Shown piece by piece: positions 24,288 through 32,768 of a stretch of DNA of 59,914 bases. Origin of the DNA: an uncultured Planctomycetia bacterium (GTDB lineage Bacteria > Planctomycetota > Phycisphaerae > FEN-1346 > JAACEH01); contig CAIYVX010000067.1 in the NCBI GenBank assembly GCA_903929765.1, positions 1 through 59,914 on the forward strand, written 5' to 3'. The position numbers were made by a program, and so were the translations under genes. The notes beneath the pieces were generated by a model that saw only the letters and a program-made list of their open reading frames with translations, was not told the DNA's origin and ran no database searches. Position 1 is the first letter of the stretch. Every line of letters starts with the position of its first letter.

Positions 24288-25124
24288 TCACGGCAGGCGG
24301 AAGAGTTCGCGGGCGTTGGCACAGGTGCGGCGGCGGACTTCGTTGAGGTCGAGGGTGTAGAGGTCGGCCAGGGCGGCGCAGACGTGGGCGACCAGGGCGG
24401 GTTCGTTGGGTTCGTCCTTGCCCTTTTTGCGGGCCTGGCGGCGCGCGGTGCGGACTGGTTCGGGCGTGCAGTAAGGGGCGTCGGTTTCGACGAGGAGCCG
24501 GTCCAGGGGGATGCGGCGGGCGACCTCGCGGACGTTCTCGGAGTTGGCGTAGGTGACGATGCCGGTGAGGCCGATGTAGAAGCCGCGCTCCAGGGCGGCC
24601 TCGGCCAGTTCCCAGGTGTCGGTGAAACAGTGGAACACGCCGCGCGGCATCGCGCCGCGGGATTCTTCGTCGAGAATGGCGATGGTGTCCTGCGCCGCGT
24701 CGCGGGTGTGGACGACCAGCGGCAAATTCTTTTCCAGGGCCAGCCGGATGCCGCGGCGGAAGACTTCGCGCTGCTCGGCCCGGGGGCTGAGGTCGTAATG
24801 ATAATCGAGGCCGAACTCGCCGAGGGCGACGACTTCCGGCTCATCGGCCAGGCGGGCGAGGAGTTCCCAATCGGGCGGCGTGACCTGGTGGGCGTTGTGC
24901 GGATGGAAGCCTAGGGAGGTGTAGACGCGCGGTCCGCCGGCGATGGTGTTGGCCCGGCGGGTCTGTGCGGCGACGACGGCGTTGGAGGCCGGTTCGGTGG
25001 CGACGTTGACGATGATTGAGACGCCGGCTTCGACGGCGCGGGCCAGGACGGCGTCGAGCTGGGCTTCGAGTTCGGGATAGAACAGGTGAGCGTGGCTGTC
25101 GCAGATGGGTTCGAGGTTGGGCAT
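24288..25124 (-). CDS. TatD family hydrolase/deoxyribonuclease
   Basis: A 278-residue TIM-barrel metal hydrolase. Conserved motifs in order: DSHAHLF (metal-binding His pair), TSLGFHPHNAH, ALGEFGLDYHYD (Glu), PLVVHTRDA, GVFHCFTD and LLVETDAPYC (catalytic Asp). TatD proteins are 3'-5' exonucleases linked to DNA repair and turnover. The start lies 5 bases after the stop of the isomerase gene, so the two are probably co-transcribed with yraN. One oddity is a Lys/Arg-rich insert (RTARRQARKKGKDEPNE) after the TDAPY motif, where others have a shorter loop. Confidence 0.93.
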   Translation of the reverse strand: MPNLEPICDSHAHLFYPELEAQLDAVLARAVEAGVSIIVNVATEPASNAVVAAQTRRANTIAGGPRVYTSLGFHPHNAHQVTPPDWELLARLADEPEVVALGEFGLDYHYDLSPRAEQREVFRRGIRLALEKNLPLVVHTRDAAQDTIAILDEESRGAMPRGVFHCFTDTWELAEAALERGFYIGLTGIVTYANSENVREVARRIPLDRLLVETDAPYCTPEPVRTARRQARKKGKDEPNEPALVAHVCAALADLYTLDLNEVRRRTCANARELFRLP

Positions 25125-25129
25125 TTAAT

Positions 25130-25981
25130 TCAGGCCTTATTTTGTCGTGCTTCGGCAACCATTTCGGCAAACCGCGTCCCGCCGGCGATGATCTCGGCCA
25201 GGAAATCCTTTTCGCTCTGGTCGCCGACATTGTGCATGTTCGATTCGATGGTCAGCACCGGCTTGGCGTAGCCGCTGGTGGCGATGAGGCGGGCCAGGCG
25301 CGGCCAGTCGGTCGTGCCGCGAAAGAGCGGCCAATGGCGGTCCTTCTCGCCCTCGTTGTCGTGCAGGTGCAAGGCGATGAGGCGGGCCTTGAGTGGCTCC
25401 AGACGGTCCAGACCGTTGCCGGCAATGGTCCCATGCCCGGCATCATAACAAATTCCTAGAAAGTCGGGAGGATAGGCGGCCAGGGCCTGTTCGATCAGAA
25501 CGAAGTTGTCGAAGGGCATGTTTTCCAGGGCGATGCGGACCTGCCGCTCGCGGGCGAAAGGCTGGAGAGCGTCGAGCGAGCGGCGGAAGCGCGACCACCA
25601 GGCAGAGGTGCTGTCCCACCAGCGGATGAACCAGGGCAGGTGCATGACGATCACGTCGCTGCCCAATTCTCGCGTTATTTCGATGCGGTTGCGGACCAGT
25701 TCGATTCCCGCGCGGCGGCGCCACGGCCAGGGCGAACCCCAGGAATGACGGTCGCCGGAACTGGCGTGGACATCGTTGAGCGAAAGTCCCAGTTCGCGGA
25801 ACAGGGCGGCGAGGCGACGCACTTCGTCGGCGGGGTAAAGATAATCGGTGTTCCACTGGTGACACCAGTGGACGTGGCGGAAGCCGGTCTCGGCCAGGCG
25901 GCGCAGGTGCGGTTCAGGATCGCCGCGCGAAGTGACGTAGTCGGTGGCCAGGGCGAGATTTTCGAGCATGGCGGCACTCAT
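25130..25981 (-). CDS. Sugar phosphate isomerase/epimerase (TIM barrel)
   Basis: A 283-residue xylose-isomerase-like TIM barrel. Metal-ligand candidates: Glu in RIALENMPFDN, Asp and His in GICYDAGHGTI, His in LIALHLHDNEGEKDRHW, and Glu in PVLTIESNMH. The product is most likely a sugar or polyol isomerase/epimerase; the substrate is unknown. ATG 25981 was chosen because upstream codons of the longer frame (to 26335) belong to the yraN gene in another phase. The start follows the yraN stop by 4 bases, so the genes are tightly packed in one operon. Confidence 0.88.
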   Translation of the reverse strand: MSAAMLENLALATDYVTSRGDPEPHLRRLAETGFRHVHWCHQWNTDYLYPADEVRRLAALFRELGLSLNDVHASSGDRHSWGSPWPWRRRAGIELVRNRIEITRELGSDVIVMHLPWFIRWWDSTSAWWSRFRRSLDALQPFARERQVRIALENMPFDNFVLIEQALAAYPPDFLGICYDAGHGTIAGNGLDRLEPLKARLIALHLHDNEGEKDRHWPLFRGTTDWPRLARLIATSGYAKPVLTIESNMHNVGDQSEKDFLAEIIAGGTRFAEMVAEARQNKA

Positions 25982-25985
25982 TTCC

Positions 25986-26360
25986 TCACGTCCGAAACGC
26001 TCCCGGCGTGTGGCGAACCTGGGCCTTGCCGGCGGCATCGAAGGTGACGGCCAGGACGTCGAACCGCAGCGGCACGTCCTGGCTGACCCGTTTGCGTTTG
26101 AGATAAATCTGGGCGGCGCGGATGATGTGGCGTTGCTTCTCGCGGCCGACGGCCTGTTCGGCGGTGGCGATGGATTCGTCGGTTCTGGTTTTGACCTCGG
26201 CGAAGATGATGCGGCCGTCGCGTTTATCGAGGGCGATGAGGTCGATTTCCCCCAGCGGGGTGGAGTAGTTGCGGGCCAGGATGCGGCACCCCGCGCGGCG
26301 GAGGAACCGCGCAGCCGCCCGCTCACCGCGCGCACCGAAGATTTTTCGCCAGAAACTCAA
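25986..26360 (-). CDS. YraN family protein (UPF0102), endonuclease-like
   Basis: A 124-residue protein of the UPF0102/YraN family. The restriction-endonuclease-like core is visible: GERAAARFLRRAGC, LARNYSTPLGEIDLIALD (Asp of the active site) and IIFAEVKTRT (Glu and Lys). The family's biological job is uncertain, with links to DNA repair or uptake suggested. The proposed start is TTG at 26360, which overlaps the TGA of the small upstream ORF as TTGA. This gives the family's usual N-terminus and length. Confidence 0.9.
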   Translation of the reverse strand: MSFWRKIFGARGERAAARFLRRAGCRILARNYSTPLGEIDLIALDKRDGRIIFAEVKTRTDESIATAEQAVGREKQRHIIRAAQIYLKRKRVSQDVPLRFDVLAVTFDAAGKAQVRHTPGAFRT

Positions 26361-26512
26361 GTTCGTTTTTTGTCCAAGCCGAGTTCGCGGCGCACCTGAT
26401 CGAAGGGAATGCGTCTGGGATCCTTGAGGGCCTTTCTGGCTTCGCGGATATCAATGCGATCCTCGATTACCTCAAGTTCCTTTCGCGTCATGCGCTTTTT
26501 CACGGTCGTCAC
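26357..26512 (-). CDS. Small antitoxin-like ORF (RelB/Phd-like)
   Basis: A 51-residue ORF too short for a standard length cut-off. The protein reads MTTVKKRMTRKELEVIEDR and continues DIREARKALKDPRRIPFDQ, then VRRELGLDKK. The pattern E-D-x-x-D-x-x-x-A-x-x-AL...RIP...V-x-x-ELGL is common at the C-termini of RelB- or Phd-like antitoxins. GGAGA lies 9 bases before the GTG start at 26512; an internal ATG is at 26491. No RelE/ParE-type toxin gene is adjacent. The stop overlaps the TTG start of yraN, so it would be translationally coupled to it. Confidence 0.5.
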   Translation of the reverse strand: MTTVKKRMTRKELEVIEDRIDIREARKALKDPRRIPFDQVRRELGLDKKRT

Positions 26513-26596
26513 GATTCAGATTCTCCAATAAAAATGGCCTTCTGCATTTCCCGTTCATCTATTATGCCGTGATTCGGCGGATTGTCGAAACAGTTT

Positions 26597-26673
26597 TTCG
26601 CATGGCGGGCAAGACCCGCCGTGGCACACCAAGAGCGAAACATGGCGGCAAACAGCGGCCGCCATGCCACCCG
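26597..26673. repeat. Palindromic repeats of family E
   Basis: Two hairpins: GCATGGCGGGCAAGACCCGC at 26598 and CATGGCGGCAAACAGCGGCC at 26641, the latter ending GCCATGCCACCC. The rest of the 26513-26893 gap shows no supported gene. Confidence 0.65.
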
Positions 26674-26893
26674 TTCTCGGTAATCATGTCTGGTTTTTTT
26701 CGGTTTTTCGTAACCAACGCTTGACACCGCCGCTGGGGATGTCAAAATGGGCGGTTGGCCGCAGCAAAAAGTTTGCCCGCCACGGATGGCGATCGGCTTC
26801 GAGGATCGACGCCCATTGTCTCGCAACTCGAACTAACGGATTTCATGGTGACGGACCGCCAGACTGGATAGGCCCTAAGGGCAGGATAGCGCA

Positions 26894-29446
26894 ATGAATA
26901 TTGTCAAACGGCTGGTCGTGGTCCCGCGGTTGCCGGCGGCGCTGGAGCGCCTCAAGCCGCTGGCCTATAACATCTGGTGGAGTTTCGACCAGGAGGGGCG
27001 GGAACTGTTCCGCCGCCTGGAACCAGATCTTTGGGAACGTCTGGGTCACAATCCGGTGCACATGCTCGGCACGGTCAGCCAGGACCGCCTCAACGCCCTG
27101 GCCGACGACGAAGGTTTCCTGTCGCAATTGAATCGGACCTGGCAGCGGTTTCAGGATTATCTGAATTCGAGCCACCGCTTCAGCCACCGCGAGGCCGAGG
27201 GCCAGGTGCTGGCCTATTTTTCGGCCGAGTTCGGCCTGACCGAGGCCCTGCCGATTTATTCCGGCGGCCTGGGCGTCCTCTCCGGCGACCACCTCAAGGC
27301 GGCCAGCGACCTGGGGTTGCCGCTGGTGGCCGTGGGCCTCTTGTACCGCGAAGGCTATTTCCGGCAGTACCTCAACGCCGACGGCTGGCAGCAGGAAACC
27401 TACGCGGAAAACGATTTCTACAACATGCCCGTGCAGGAAGTGAAGCGCGAGGACGGCACGGCGGTCATTATCGAGGTGGATTTCCCCGGCTACGTGGTCA
27501 AGGCCAAGGTGATGCGAATCGACGTGGGCCGCGTGCCGCTCTACCTGCTCGACACGAACATTGCCGAGAACGCGCCGGAAAACCGGGGCATCACGGCCCA
27601 GCTTTACGGCGGCGACAGCGAGATGCGCATCCGCCAGGAAATGATGCTGGGCATCGGCGGCTACCGGGCCTTGCAGGCCGTCGGCAAGACGCCGGCCGTC
27701 TGCCACATCAACGAAGGCCACGCGGCCTTCCTGGCCGTCGAGCGGGTCTGGCAACTGATGCAGTCCGAGAAGGTCTCCTTCGACGTAGCGGCGCAGGTCA
27801 TCGCGGCCGGCAACTGTTTCACCACGCACACGCCGGTGCCGGCCGGCAACGACGTCTTCGACGTGGTCCTGATGGACAAGTACGTGGGGCTTTATTACGA
27901 CCGCCTGGGCATCGGGCGGGAAGGCTTCCTGGCCCTGGGCCGACAGGACCCCGGCAACCCGCGCGAAAATTTCTGCATGACCGTGCTGGCCCTGAAGCTG
28001 TCGGGCCACCGCAACGGCGTCTCGAAGCTCCACGGCGAGGTCTCGCGGGCCATGTGGGAGCGGGTCTGGCCGGGCGTGCCGGTCCACGAAATTCCGATCA
28101 CCAGCATCACCAACGGTGTCCACACCCGGACCTGGATCTCCAACGATCTGGCCGACCTGTATGACCGCTACCTCGGGCCGCACTGGGTGCTGTCGCCCGC
28201 GCGGATGGACATCTGGAATCGCATCTCGAACATCCCCGACACGGAATTGTGGCGAGCGTTGGAACGGCGGCGCGAGCGGCTGGTGGCCTTCGCCCGGCGG
28301 CGACTGCGGCAACAGTTCGAGCGGCGCGGCCTCAGTTCGCGCGAGATCGCCGGGGCGGACGAAATTCTCGACCCCAGCGTGCTGACAATCTGTTTCGCCC
28401 GGCGCTTTGCGACCTACAAGCGCGGGACGCTCCTCTTCCGCGACGTGGCCCGGCTGGCGGCCCTGGTGAACGATCCGCACCGGCCGATCCAGATCATTTT
28501 CGCCGGCAAAGCCCATCCCCGCGACAGCGGCGGCAAGGAACTGATCCGCGAAATCGTCCACCAGTCGCGCCGGGCGGAACTGAAAAGTCGCATCGTCTTC
28601 ATCGAAGACTACGACATGAACGTGGCCCGCTACCTCTTGCAGGGAGCGGACATCTGGCTGAACACGCCGCTGCGGCCGATGGAAGCCTCCGGCACCAGCG
28701 GCATGAAAGCCGCCGCCAACGGGGCCTTGAACCTCTCGATTCCCGACGGCTGGTGGGTGGAGGGTTATCAGAAGACCAACGGCTGGAACATCGGCAGCGG
28801 CGAGAGCTATGCGACCCGCGACGAGCAGGACGACGTCGAGGCCAACGCGATTTACGAGTTGCTGGAAAAAGAAATCTGCCCGATCTTCTACGATCGCGGG
28901 CCGGACCATGTGCCGCGCGAATGGGTGCGGCGGATGAAGTCGGCAATTCAGACCACCGGCCCGGTTTTCAGCACGAGCCGCATGGTGCAGGAATATGCCG
29001 GGCTCTTTTATTTCCCGGCCTACGAGCAATATCAGCGGCTGCGGGCCGACAACCTGGCTCGGGCCAGGTCGCTGGTTCAGTGGCGCGACCGGCTGCGCGG
29101 GGCCTGGCGCGAGGTTCGCGTCGAGCGGATTGAGTCCAGCGCCGGCAGCGAAGTCGCCGTGGGCGACAACCTGGAAGTCCGGGCCGTGGTCCACCTGGGG
29201 CCGATCAGCGCCAACGACGTGCGGATCGAAGCCTGCTACGGGCCGATGGATTCACAAGGGCGGCTGACGCGCAGCAAAGTCCTCTTCCTCCAGCCGGTCG
29301 ACCAGCCCGTCGACGGGCGGCAGACCTTCGCCGCGACGCTCCAGTTCCGCACGTCCGGCCTGCAAGGTTTCTCGGTCCGCGTGGTGGCCAACCACGAAGA
29401 CGTACTCTGTCCGTGGGACATCGGGCTGATTACCTGGGCGACGTGA
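26894..29446 (+). CDS. glgP: Alpha-glucan (glycogen) phosphorylase
   Basis: An 850-residue GT35 phosphorylase that releases glucose-1-phosphate from glycogen or maltodextrin. The N-terminal segment (LKPLAYNIWWSFDQEGRELF) is the DUF3417-type start typical of the shorter bacterial and archaeal alpha-glucan phosphorylases. Further motifs: EFGLTEALPIYSGGLGVLSG, HINEGHAAFLAVER and the pyridoxal-phosphate lysine in EASGTSGMKAAANGALNLS. The last 120 residues are an extra beta-rich domain. A 15-bp terminator hairpin lies 47 bases after the stop. The convergent neighbour encodes a CBM48-like glycogen-binding protein, which fits glycogen metabolism. Confidence 0.95.
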   Translation: MNIVKRLVVVPRLPAALERLKPLAYNIWWSFDQEGRELFRRLEPDLWERLGHNPVHMLGTVSQDRLNALADDEGFLSQLNRTWQRFQDYLNSSHRFSHREAEGQVLAYFSAEFGLTEALPIYSGGLGVLSGDHLKAASDLGLPLVAVGLLYREGYFRQYLNADGWQQETYAENDFYNMPVQEVKREDGTAVIIEVDFPGYVVKAKVMRIDVGRVPLYLLDTNIAENAPENRGITAQLYGGDSEMRIRQEMMLGIGGYRALQAVGKTPAVCHINEGHAAFLAVERVWQLMQSEKVSFDVAAQVIAAGNCFTTHTPVPAGNDVFDVVLMDKYVGLYYDRLGIGREGFLALGRQDPGNPRENFCMTVLALKLSGHRNGVSKLHGEVSRAMWERVWPGVPVHEIPITSITNGVHTRTWISNDLADLYDRYLGPHWVLSPARMDIWNRISNIPDTELWRALERRRERLVAFARRRLRQQFERRGLSSREIAGADEILDPSVLTICFARRFATYKRGTLLFRDVARLAALVNDPHRPIQIIFAGKAHPRDSGGKELIREIVHQSRRAELKSRIVFIEDYDMNVARYLLQGADIWLNTPLRPMEASGTSGMKAAANGALNLSIPDGWWVEGYQKTNGWNIGSGESYATRDEQDDVEANAIYELLEKEICPIFYDRGPDHVPREWVRRMKSAIQTTGPVFSTSRMVQEYAGLFYFPAYEQYQRLRADNLARARSLVQWRDRLRGAWREVRVERIESSAGSEVAVGDNLEVRAVVHLGPISANDVRIEACYGPMDSQGRLTRSKVLFLQPVDQPVDGRQTFAATLQFRTSGLQGFSVRVVANHEDVLCPWDIGLITWAT

Positions 29447-29453
29447 ACGGCAA

Positions 29454-29486
29454 TTAAAAATTAAAAATTCAAAATGAAAAATTGAA
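29454..29486. repeat. AT-rich repeat family G
   Basis: ATTAAAAATTAAAAATTCAA followed by AATGAAAAATTG. Related strings are at 24064 and 41111. Confidence 0.65.
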
Positions 29487-29492
29487 AGCGAC

Positions 29493-29528
29493 AGAAACAA
29501 CCTCCCCCTGTTTGGGGAGGTTGTTTCT
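29493..29528 (+). terminator. Rho-independent terminator after glgP
   Basis: AGAAACAACCTCCCC pairs perfectly with GGGGAGGTTGTTTCT across the loop CTGTTT, a 15-bp stem, with TATT following. Confidence 0.85.
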
Positions 29529-29561
29529 TATTGGAGCGGTTGACATTGGGATGTTCTCTCT

Positions 29562-29666
29562 GGGTGCCACACCCTGGCCCGGCGGGCTGTTTCGCCGGGC
29601 AGGGTGTGTCTTCGTTCGGCACACCTTGCCCCCATACTGACCGGGCGAGACAAGGTGTGTCACCCT
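29562..29666. repeat. Palindromic repeat family C (two hairpins), intergenic
   Basis: Begins GGGTGCCACACCCTGG and ends CAAGGTGTGTCACCC. Same two-stem plan as the smc copy, but the first stem reads CACCCTG/CAGGGTG instead of CACTTTG/CAAAGTG, so both arms changed together. Confidence 0.88.
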
Positions 29667-29711
29667 CCGCCGGAAGGTTTTTTCACTAGATTTTTTTCGG
29701 CGCAAAAGTTG

Positions 29712-29742
29712 GGCGCCCGTCCTGTGAAGAGGAACGGGCGCC
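29712..29742 (-). terminator. Probable terminator of the CBM48-like gene
   Basis: GGCGCCCGT (29712-29720) pairs with ACGGGCGCC (29734-29742). On the minus strand the stem is followed by CAACTTTTG. Confidence 0.6.
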
Positions 29743-29830
29743 GGTGGAGTGTTGGAAAGGGCCATCCCGGAGGCGTCTTTTTCCCGGCCCGACTCTCCGC
29801 CGGGCGACGCGCTCGCAAGATGGCAACCGA

Positions 29831-30193
29831 CTACAGGCGGCTCTTCGTCGCCCTGGTCTTGCTGGTTGAAGCCGATCCGGCCCGGGCGGTCACGCCGGCT
29901 CCTATGGCTTCGCCCTCGGGCACGGTCAACACCGAGTTGAAGCCGCCGCAGCCGTTCGGGACGATGCCGCCGGCGGCATAGTCGGTGAACCACTGGCCTT
30001 CCGAGAAATACCGGAACTGGTACTCGCCGGGCGGCAGCTTGAGGGTGACTTCCCAAGTGCCCGGGCGCGCCTCTTTCATCGGCGTGGCCGTGGTGCTCCA
30101 GTTGTTAAAGCAACCAGCCACAAAGACCGGACCGCCGGCCTTGTGATTGAACGTCAACTTCATCGTCCTCTTCGAGCCATTAAGGCTGACCAT
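29831..30193 (-). CDS. Glycogen-binding CBM48/isoamylase early-set domain protein
   Basis: A 120-residue cytosolic protein consisting mainly of one CBM48/AMPK-beta-like carbohydrate-binding module: VFVAGCFNNWSTTATPMKE, then GTWEVTLKLPPGEYQFRYF and ADGQWF-like EGQWFTDYAAGGIVPN. These residues match the glycogen-binding surface of the family. The C-terminal 25 residues are Ala/Ser/Thr/Lys-rich and disordered-looking. It may tether a partner enzyme to glycogen; the phosphorylase next door, transcribed toward it, supports that idea. ATG 30193 was chosen because GGGGG lies 7-8 bases upstream. Confidence 0.87.
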   Translation of the reverse strand: MVSLNGSKRTMKLTFNHKAGGPVFVAGCFNNWSTTATPMKEARPGTWEVTLKLPPGEYQFRYFSEGQWFTDYAAGGIVPNGCGGFNSVLTVPEGEAIGAGVTARAGSASTSKTRATKSRL

Positions 30194-30390
30194 CGTACAA
30201 CCCCCTTTCACGGAAAACAGATTTCATCCCCGTTTTAATTTGTGCAGGCATAGGCCGACGGCGAAACGTCCGATGCTGGAGCCGAGTATAACGCGCCGGG
30301 CGGCACGCGGTGTATGAAATTTTTGTGCTGAATTTGTTGCCTTTCGGCGAAAAATCATAACCACTTGATTTACAAGAGGTTACAAAAGCG

Positions 30391-30419
30391 TCGCGGGCCG
30401 GAAAAGTCCCGGCCCGCGA
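30391..30419 (-). terminator. Terminator of the DUF4139 gene
   Basis: TCGCGGGCCGG pairs with CCGGCCCGCGA (11 bp, 7-base loop). On the minus strand it is followed by CGCTTTTG, 30 bases past the DUF4139 stop. The rest of the 30194-30448 gap shows nothing coding. Confidence 0.75.
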
Positions 30420-30448
30420 AAAAATCTTCTTGTAATCCGGCACAAAAG

Positions 30449-32635
30449 TCATTCGACGTTCAGAGCCTGAATCTTGTCGCCCAGTTCCTTGTGCTTCTGG
30501 TCGATCTCTTTCTGGAGGTCTTTGGCGTCGGCCCGAAGTTTCTTGATGCCGTCTTCCTGGTGCGACCATTCTTCCACATATTTGGCATACTGCGGATTGG
30601 TGTGGTCGAGCACCTGCATGTTCGCTCGGGTGCGGGACTGATCGTTGGTGATTTCCGTCAGATCCTGCTGCATCCGGTTGAGCTTGGTCTGAAGTTCGGC
30701 GATTTCGGCCTCGGCGGCGGCAAGGCCCTGGAGGGCGTCGACGACGGCCTTCGAGCCCTTGTTGGTCTTGATGTAATAGAGCATGAAGTCGGGCGACTGG
30801 TTGGTCAGGGCGTAGCGCTGATCGACGGTCTGTTCCTCAACCACCTTGAGCTCGGCGGCCCCGTTCTTGCCGTCCTTCTTCGCCGGCACGGTCACGCGGA
30901 AACGGTAGAGTTCCTGCGTGGCCGGTTTCTGGCCTTTGGGTTCCAGTAGCTCAAAGCCCGGCGTGAAGGGATGCTGCACGAGGACGACGCGGTCCTTGTC
31001 TTCCTTGTTGGCGATGTTATAGGCGGTCTCGCGATGGTATTTGGTCGAAGCCACCAGGACGCCGCGGTTGATCTTCAGGGTGACCAGTTCGTTGATGTTC
31101 TTGGGCGCGGGCATCATGACTTCGCGTTTCTGGTCGAGCGAATAGCTCACGAGCCGCTTGTCGCCGGCGGGGACATCATTGATGCGGGCGTCGCCGGCGT
31201 AGGCCCCGGAGTCGTAAATGGTGATCGGTCCCTGCATCAGGTAGAGGCCGGTGGAGTTCTTGAGGTCGAAGCCGTTCAGGGGGAACTTGGGATGGGCCGA
31301 CGGGTCGAAGATGCTCAGCCGCTCGGCTTCGACGGGCTGGTTGACGATGAGGAACATGGCCGACTTCTGGCGTTCCAGGTTGACGGCCCCGGTAATCGGA
31401 TATTCGAACAGGTCGGCCACGGCCTGACCCTGGAGGGCGCCGAGTTCCATCCGGGCAAGGCTCTCGCCGGCAGAGGCCCACCCGTTCCGACCGTCTTTGC
31501 CCTCGCGGGCGCGGAGTTGGTCCTCGCCCTTGTCCTGTGAACTGGCCCGTTTAAAATACAACCCACGTGGCGCCGCCCCAGCCACGGCCGGGGCCGGGGG
31601 GGCCGATTGCTTTGCGGCGGCGACCTCATCCATATTATACCTGCCGGCGGCGTCCTGCGCTTTTTCCGCCAGTTGCTGTTGTTCGGCTTCAACGCCATGC
31701 GAGCCGCCGTAAACCTGGGCCTGGAGGTTGGCGTAAAGTTCCGGCTGGACGATCTGCCGCGGGGCGTAGAGCGGAGTGTAGAGGTCCATGACGAAGCTGA
31801 TCGGCTGGCCGCTCACCAGGCTCAGCTTCACGCCCTTCCAGTCGGCGTCGGTGGTGTTTTCGACGATGGCCCAGCCCTGAAGGAACGGCTTGTCCTTTTC
31901 GTCGGCCACGAGGCGATAGGTGGTTTTCCAGACCGGCGCGGCCACGACGTAGCCGAGCGTGACATCCTGCTTGCCAGCGCCGCCGACGGCGATGGCGACC
32001 GGCTTCTTGTTCTTGTCGCGCGCCGCCGAGAGGACTTCCAGGGCGCGGGTCAGTTCCTTGTCGAGTTCCGGGTCGGTCAGGCGGATTTTCTGGATGGTCG
32101 GCAGTTCCACGCTGTGCATTCCGTCCTCGGACCAGACGTTGAGCACATCGACGGTGACGGTCGTGTGGCCGTCTTCGAGCACCTTTTTGCGCTGTTCGAC
32201 GCCGAGGATCGTGCCGGCGAAGTTCGTGGTGGCGGCGACATCGACTTTGGCCCCGCGAAGCTGGTTGAGGAGCTGGCCGAGGGAGGGATTGGCGGTGATA
32301 TCGACGGCGAAAGACTGCAGCGCCTTGGCCACCGGGTCGCGAGCGGCATAGGTGACGGAGGCCTGCTTAGGCCCCAGAACAACGAGGCTCTTGAGAATGT
32401 CGTTGATGTCTTCGGTCTTGAACATGAGCCGCACTTCGCTGCCGCCGTCAACAGCGCCGGAGCGCTCGAAATAGCCCACGCCGCTGGAGAAGAGGACAAC
32501 GCGGCTGATGGGCAGGTCGGCGGCCGGCGCCGCGGCCGGAGCGGCTGCCGGAGCGGCGGCCAGCTGGCCGAAGGCGGCGCTCGAGGCCAGGAACATTACG
32601 GCCACGAGCATGAGGGCGTGGAACAGGTTTTTCAT
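30449..32635 (-). CDS. Secreted DUF4139 domain protein
   Basis: A 728-residue exported protein. The signal peptide (MKNLFHALMLVAVMFLASSA, cleavage near FGQ) is followed by an Ala/Pro linker. ISRVVLFSSGVGYFERSG begins the conserved N-terminal region. The central DUF4139 part includes VTLGYVVAAPVWKTTYRLV and WAIVENTTDADWKGVKLSLVSGQP. The last 90 residues form a coiled coil (AEAEIAELQTKLNRMQQDL onward). Related proteins include MuiA-like mucoidy inhibitors, but function is unclear; a cell-envelope role is inferred. ATG 32635 follows AAGGAG by 8 bases. There are no enzyme motifs. Confidence 0.85.
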   Translation of the reverse strand: MKNLFHALMLVAVMFLASSAAFGQLAAAPAAAPAAAPAADLPISRVVLFSSGVGYFERSGAVDGGSEVRLMFKTEDINDILKSLVVLGPKQASVTYAARDPVAKALQSFAVDITANPSLGQLLNQLRGAKVDVAATTNFAGTILGVEQRKKVLEDGHTTVTVDVLNVWSEDGMHSVELPTIQKIRLTDPELDKELTRALEVLSAARDKNKKPVAIAVGGAGKQDVTLGYVVAAPVWKTTYRLVADEKDKPFLQGWAIVENTTDADWKGVKLSLVSGQPISFVMDLYTPLYAPRQIVQPELYANLQAQVYGGSHGVEAEQQQLAEKAQDAAGRYNMDEVAAAKQSAPPAPAVAGAAPRGLYFKRASSQDKGEDQLRAREGKDGRNGWASAGESLARMELGALQGQAVADLFEYPITGAVNLERQKSAMFLIVNQPVEAERLSIFDPSAHPKFPLNGFDLKNSTGLYLMQGPITIYDSGAYAGDARINDVPAGDKRLVSYSLDQKREVMMPAPKNINELVTLKINRGVLVASTKYHRETAYNIANKEDKDRVVLVQHPFTPGFELLEPKGQKPATQELYRFRVTVPAKKDGKNGAAELKVVEEQTVDQRYALTNQSPDFMLYYIKTNKGSKAVVDALQGLAAAEAEIAELQTKLNRMQQDLTEITNDQSRTRANMQVLDHTNPQYAKYVEEWSHQEDGIKKLRADAKDLQKEIDQKHKELGDKIQALNVE

Positions 32636-32654
32636 TTTTGCTTCTCCTTTAGGA

Positions 32655-32698
32655 AGTGACCAAAGCCTGGCCACGCCAGCGTGGACCAGGCCACCCGT
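32655..32698. repeat. Palindromic element related to the insert in the second ABC subunit gene
   Basis: GCCTGGCCACGC and GCGTGGACCAGGC form a hairpin. In reverse the element reads GGGTGGCCTGGTCC ... GGCCAGG, close to the in-frame insert at 42331-42361. Confidence 0.6.
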
Positions 32699-32768
32699 AG
32701 TCAGTTACTCTATCTTAGACGCGGCGCCGGGACAATGGTTTCAGAAATCTTTTCGGCGGCCCGGATTC

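Noticed and set aside
26721-26749. TTGACA followed after 17 bases by AAAATG, as a glgP promoter
   Set aside because: The -10 lacks the key TA...T positions.
26509-26826. 105-codon minus-strand frame upstream of the antitoxin-like ORF
   Set aside because: It runs through family E repeats and has no good start; only its last 12 codons (MQKAIFIGESES) could be a leader peptide, with no support.
26843-29194. 783-codon open frame on the minus strand
   Set aside because: Antisense to glycogen phosphorylase, which has clear family motifs including the PLP lysine.
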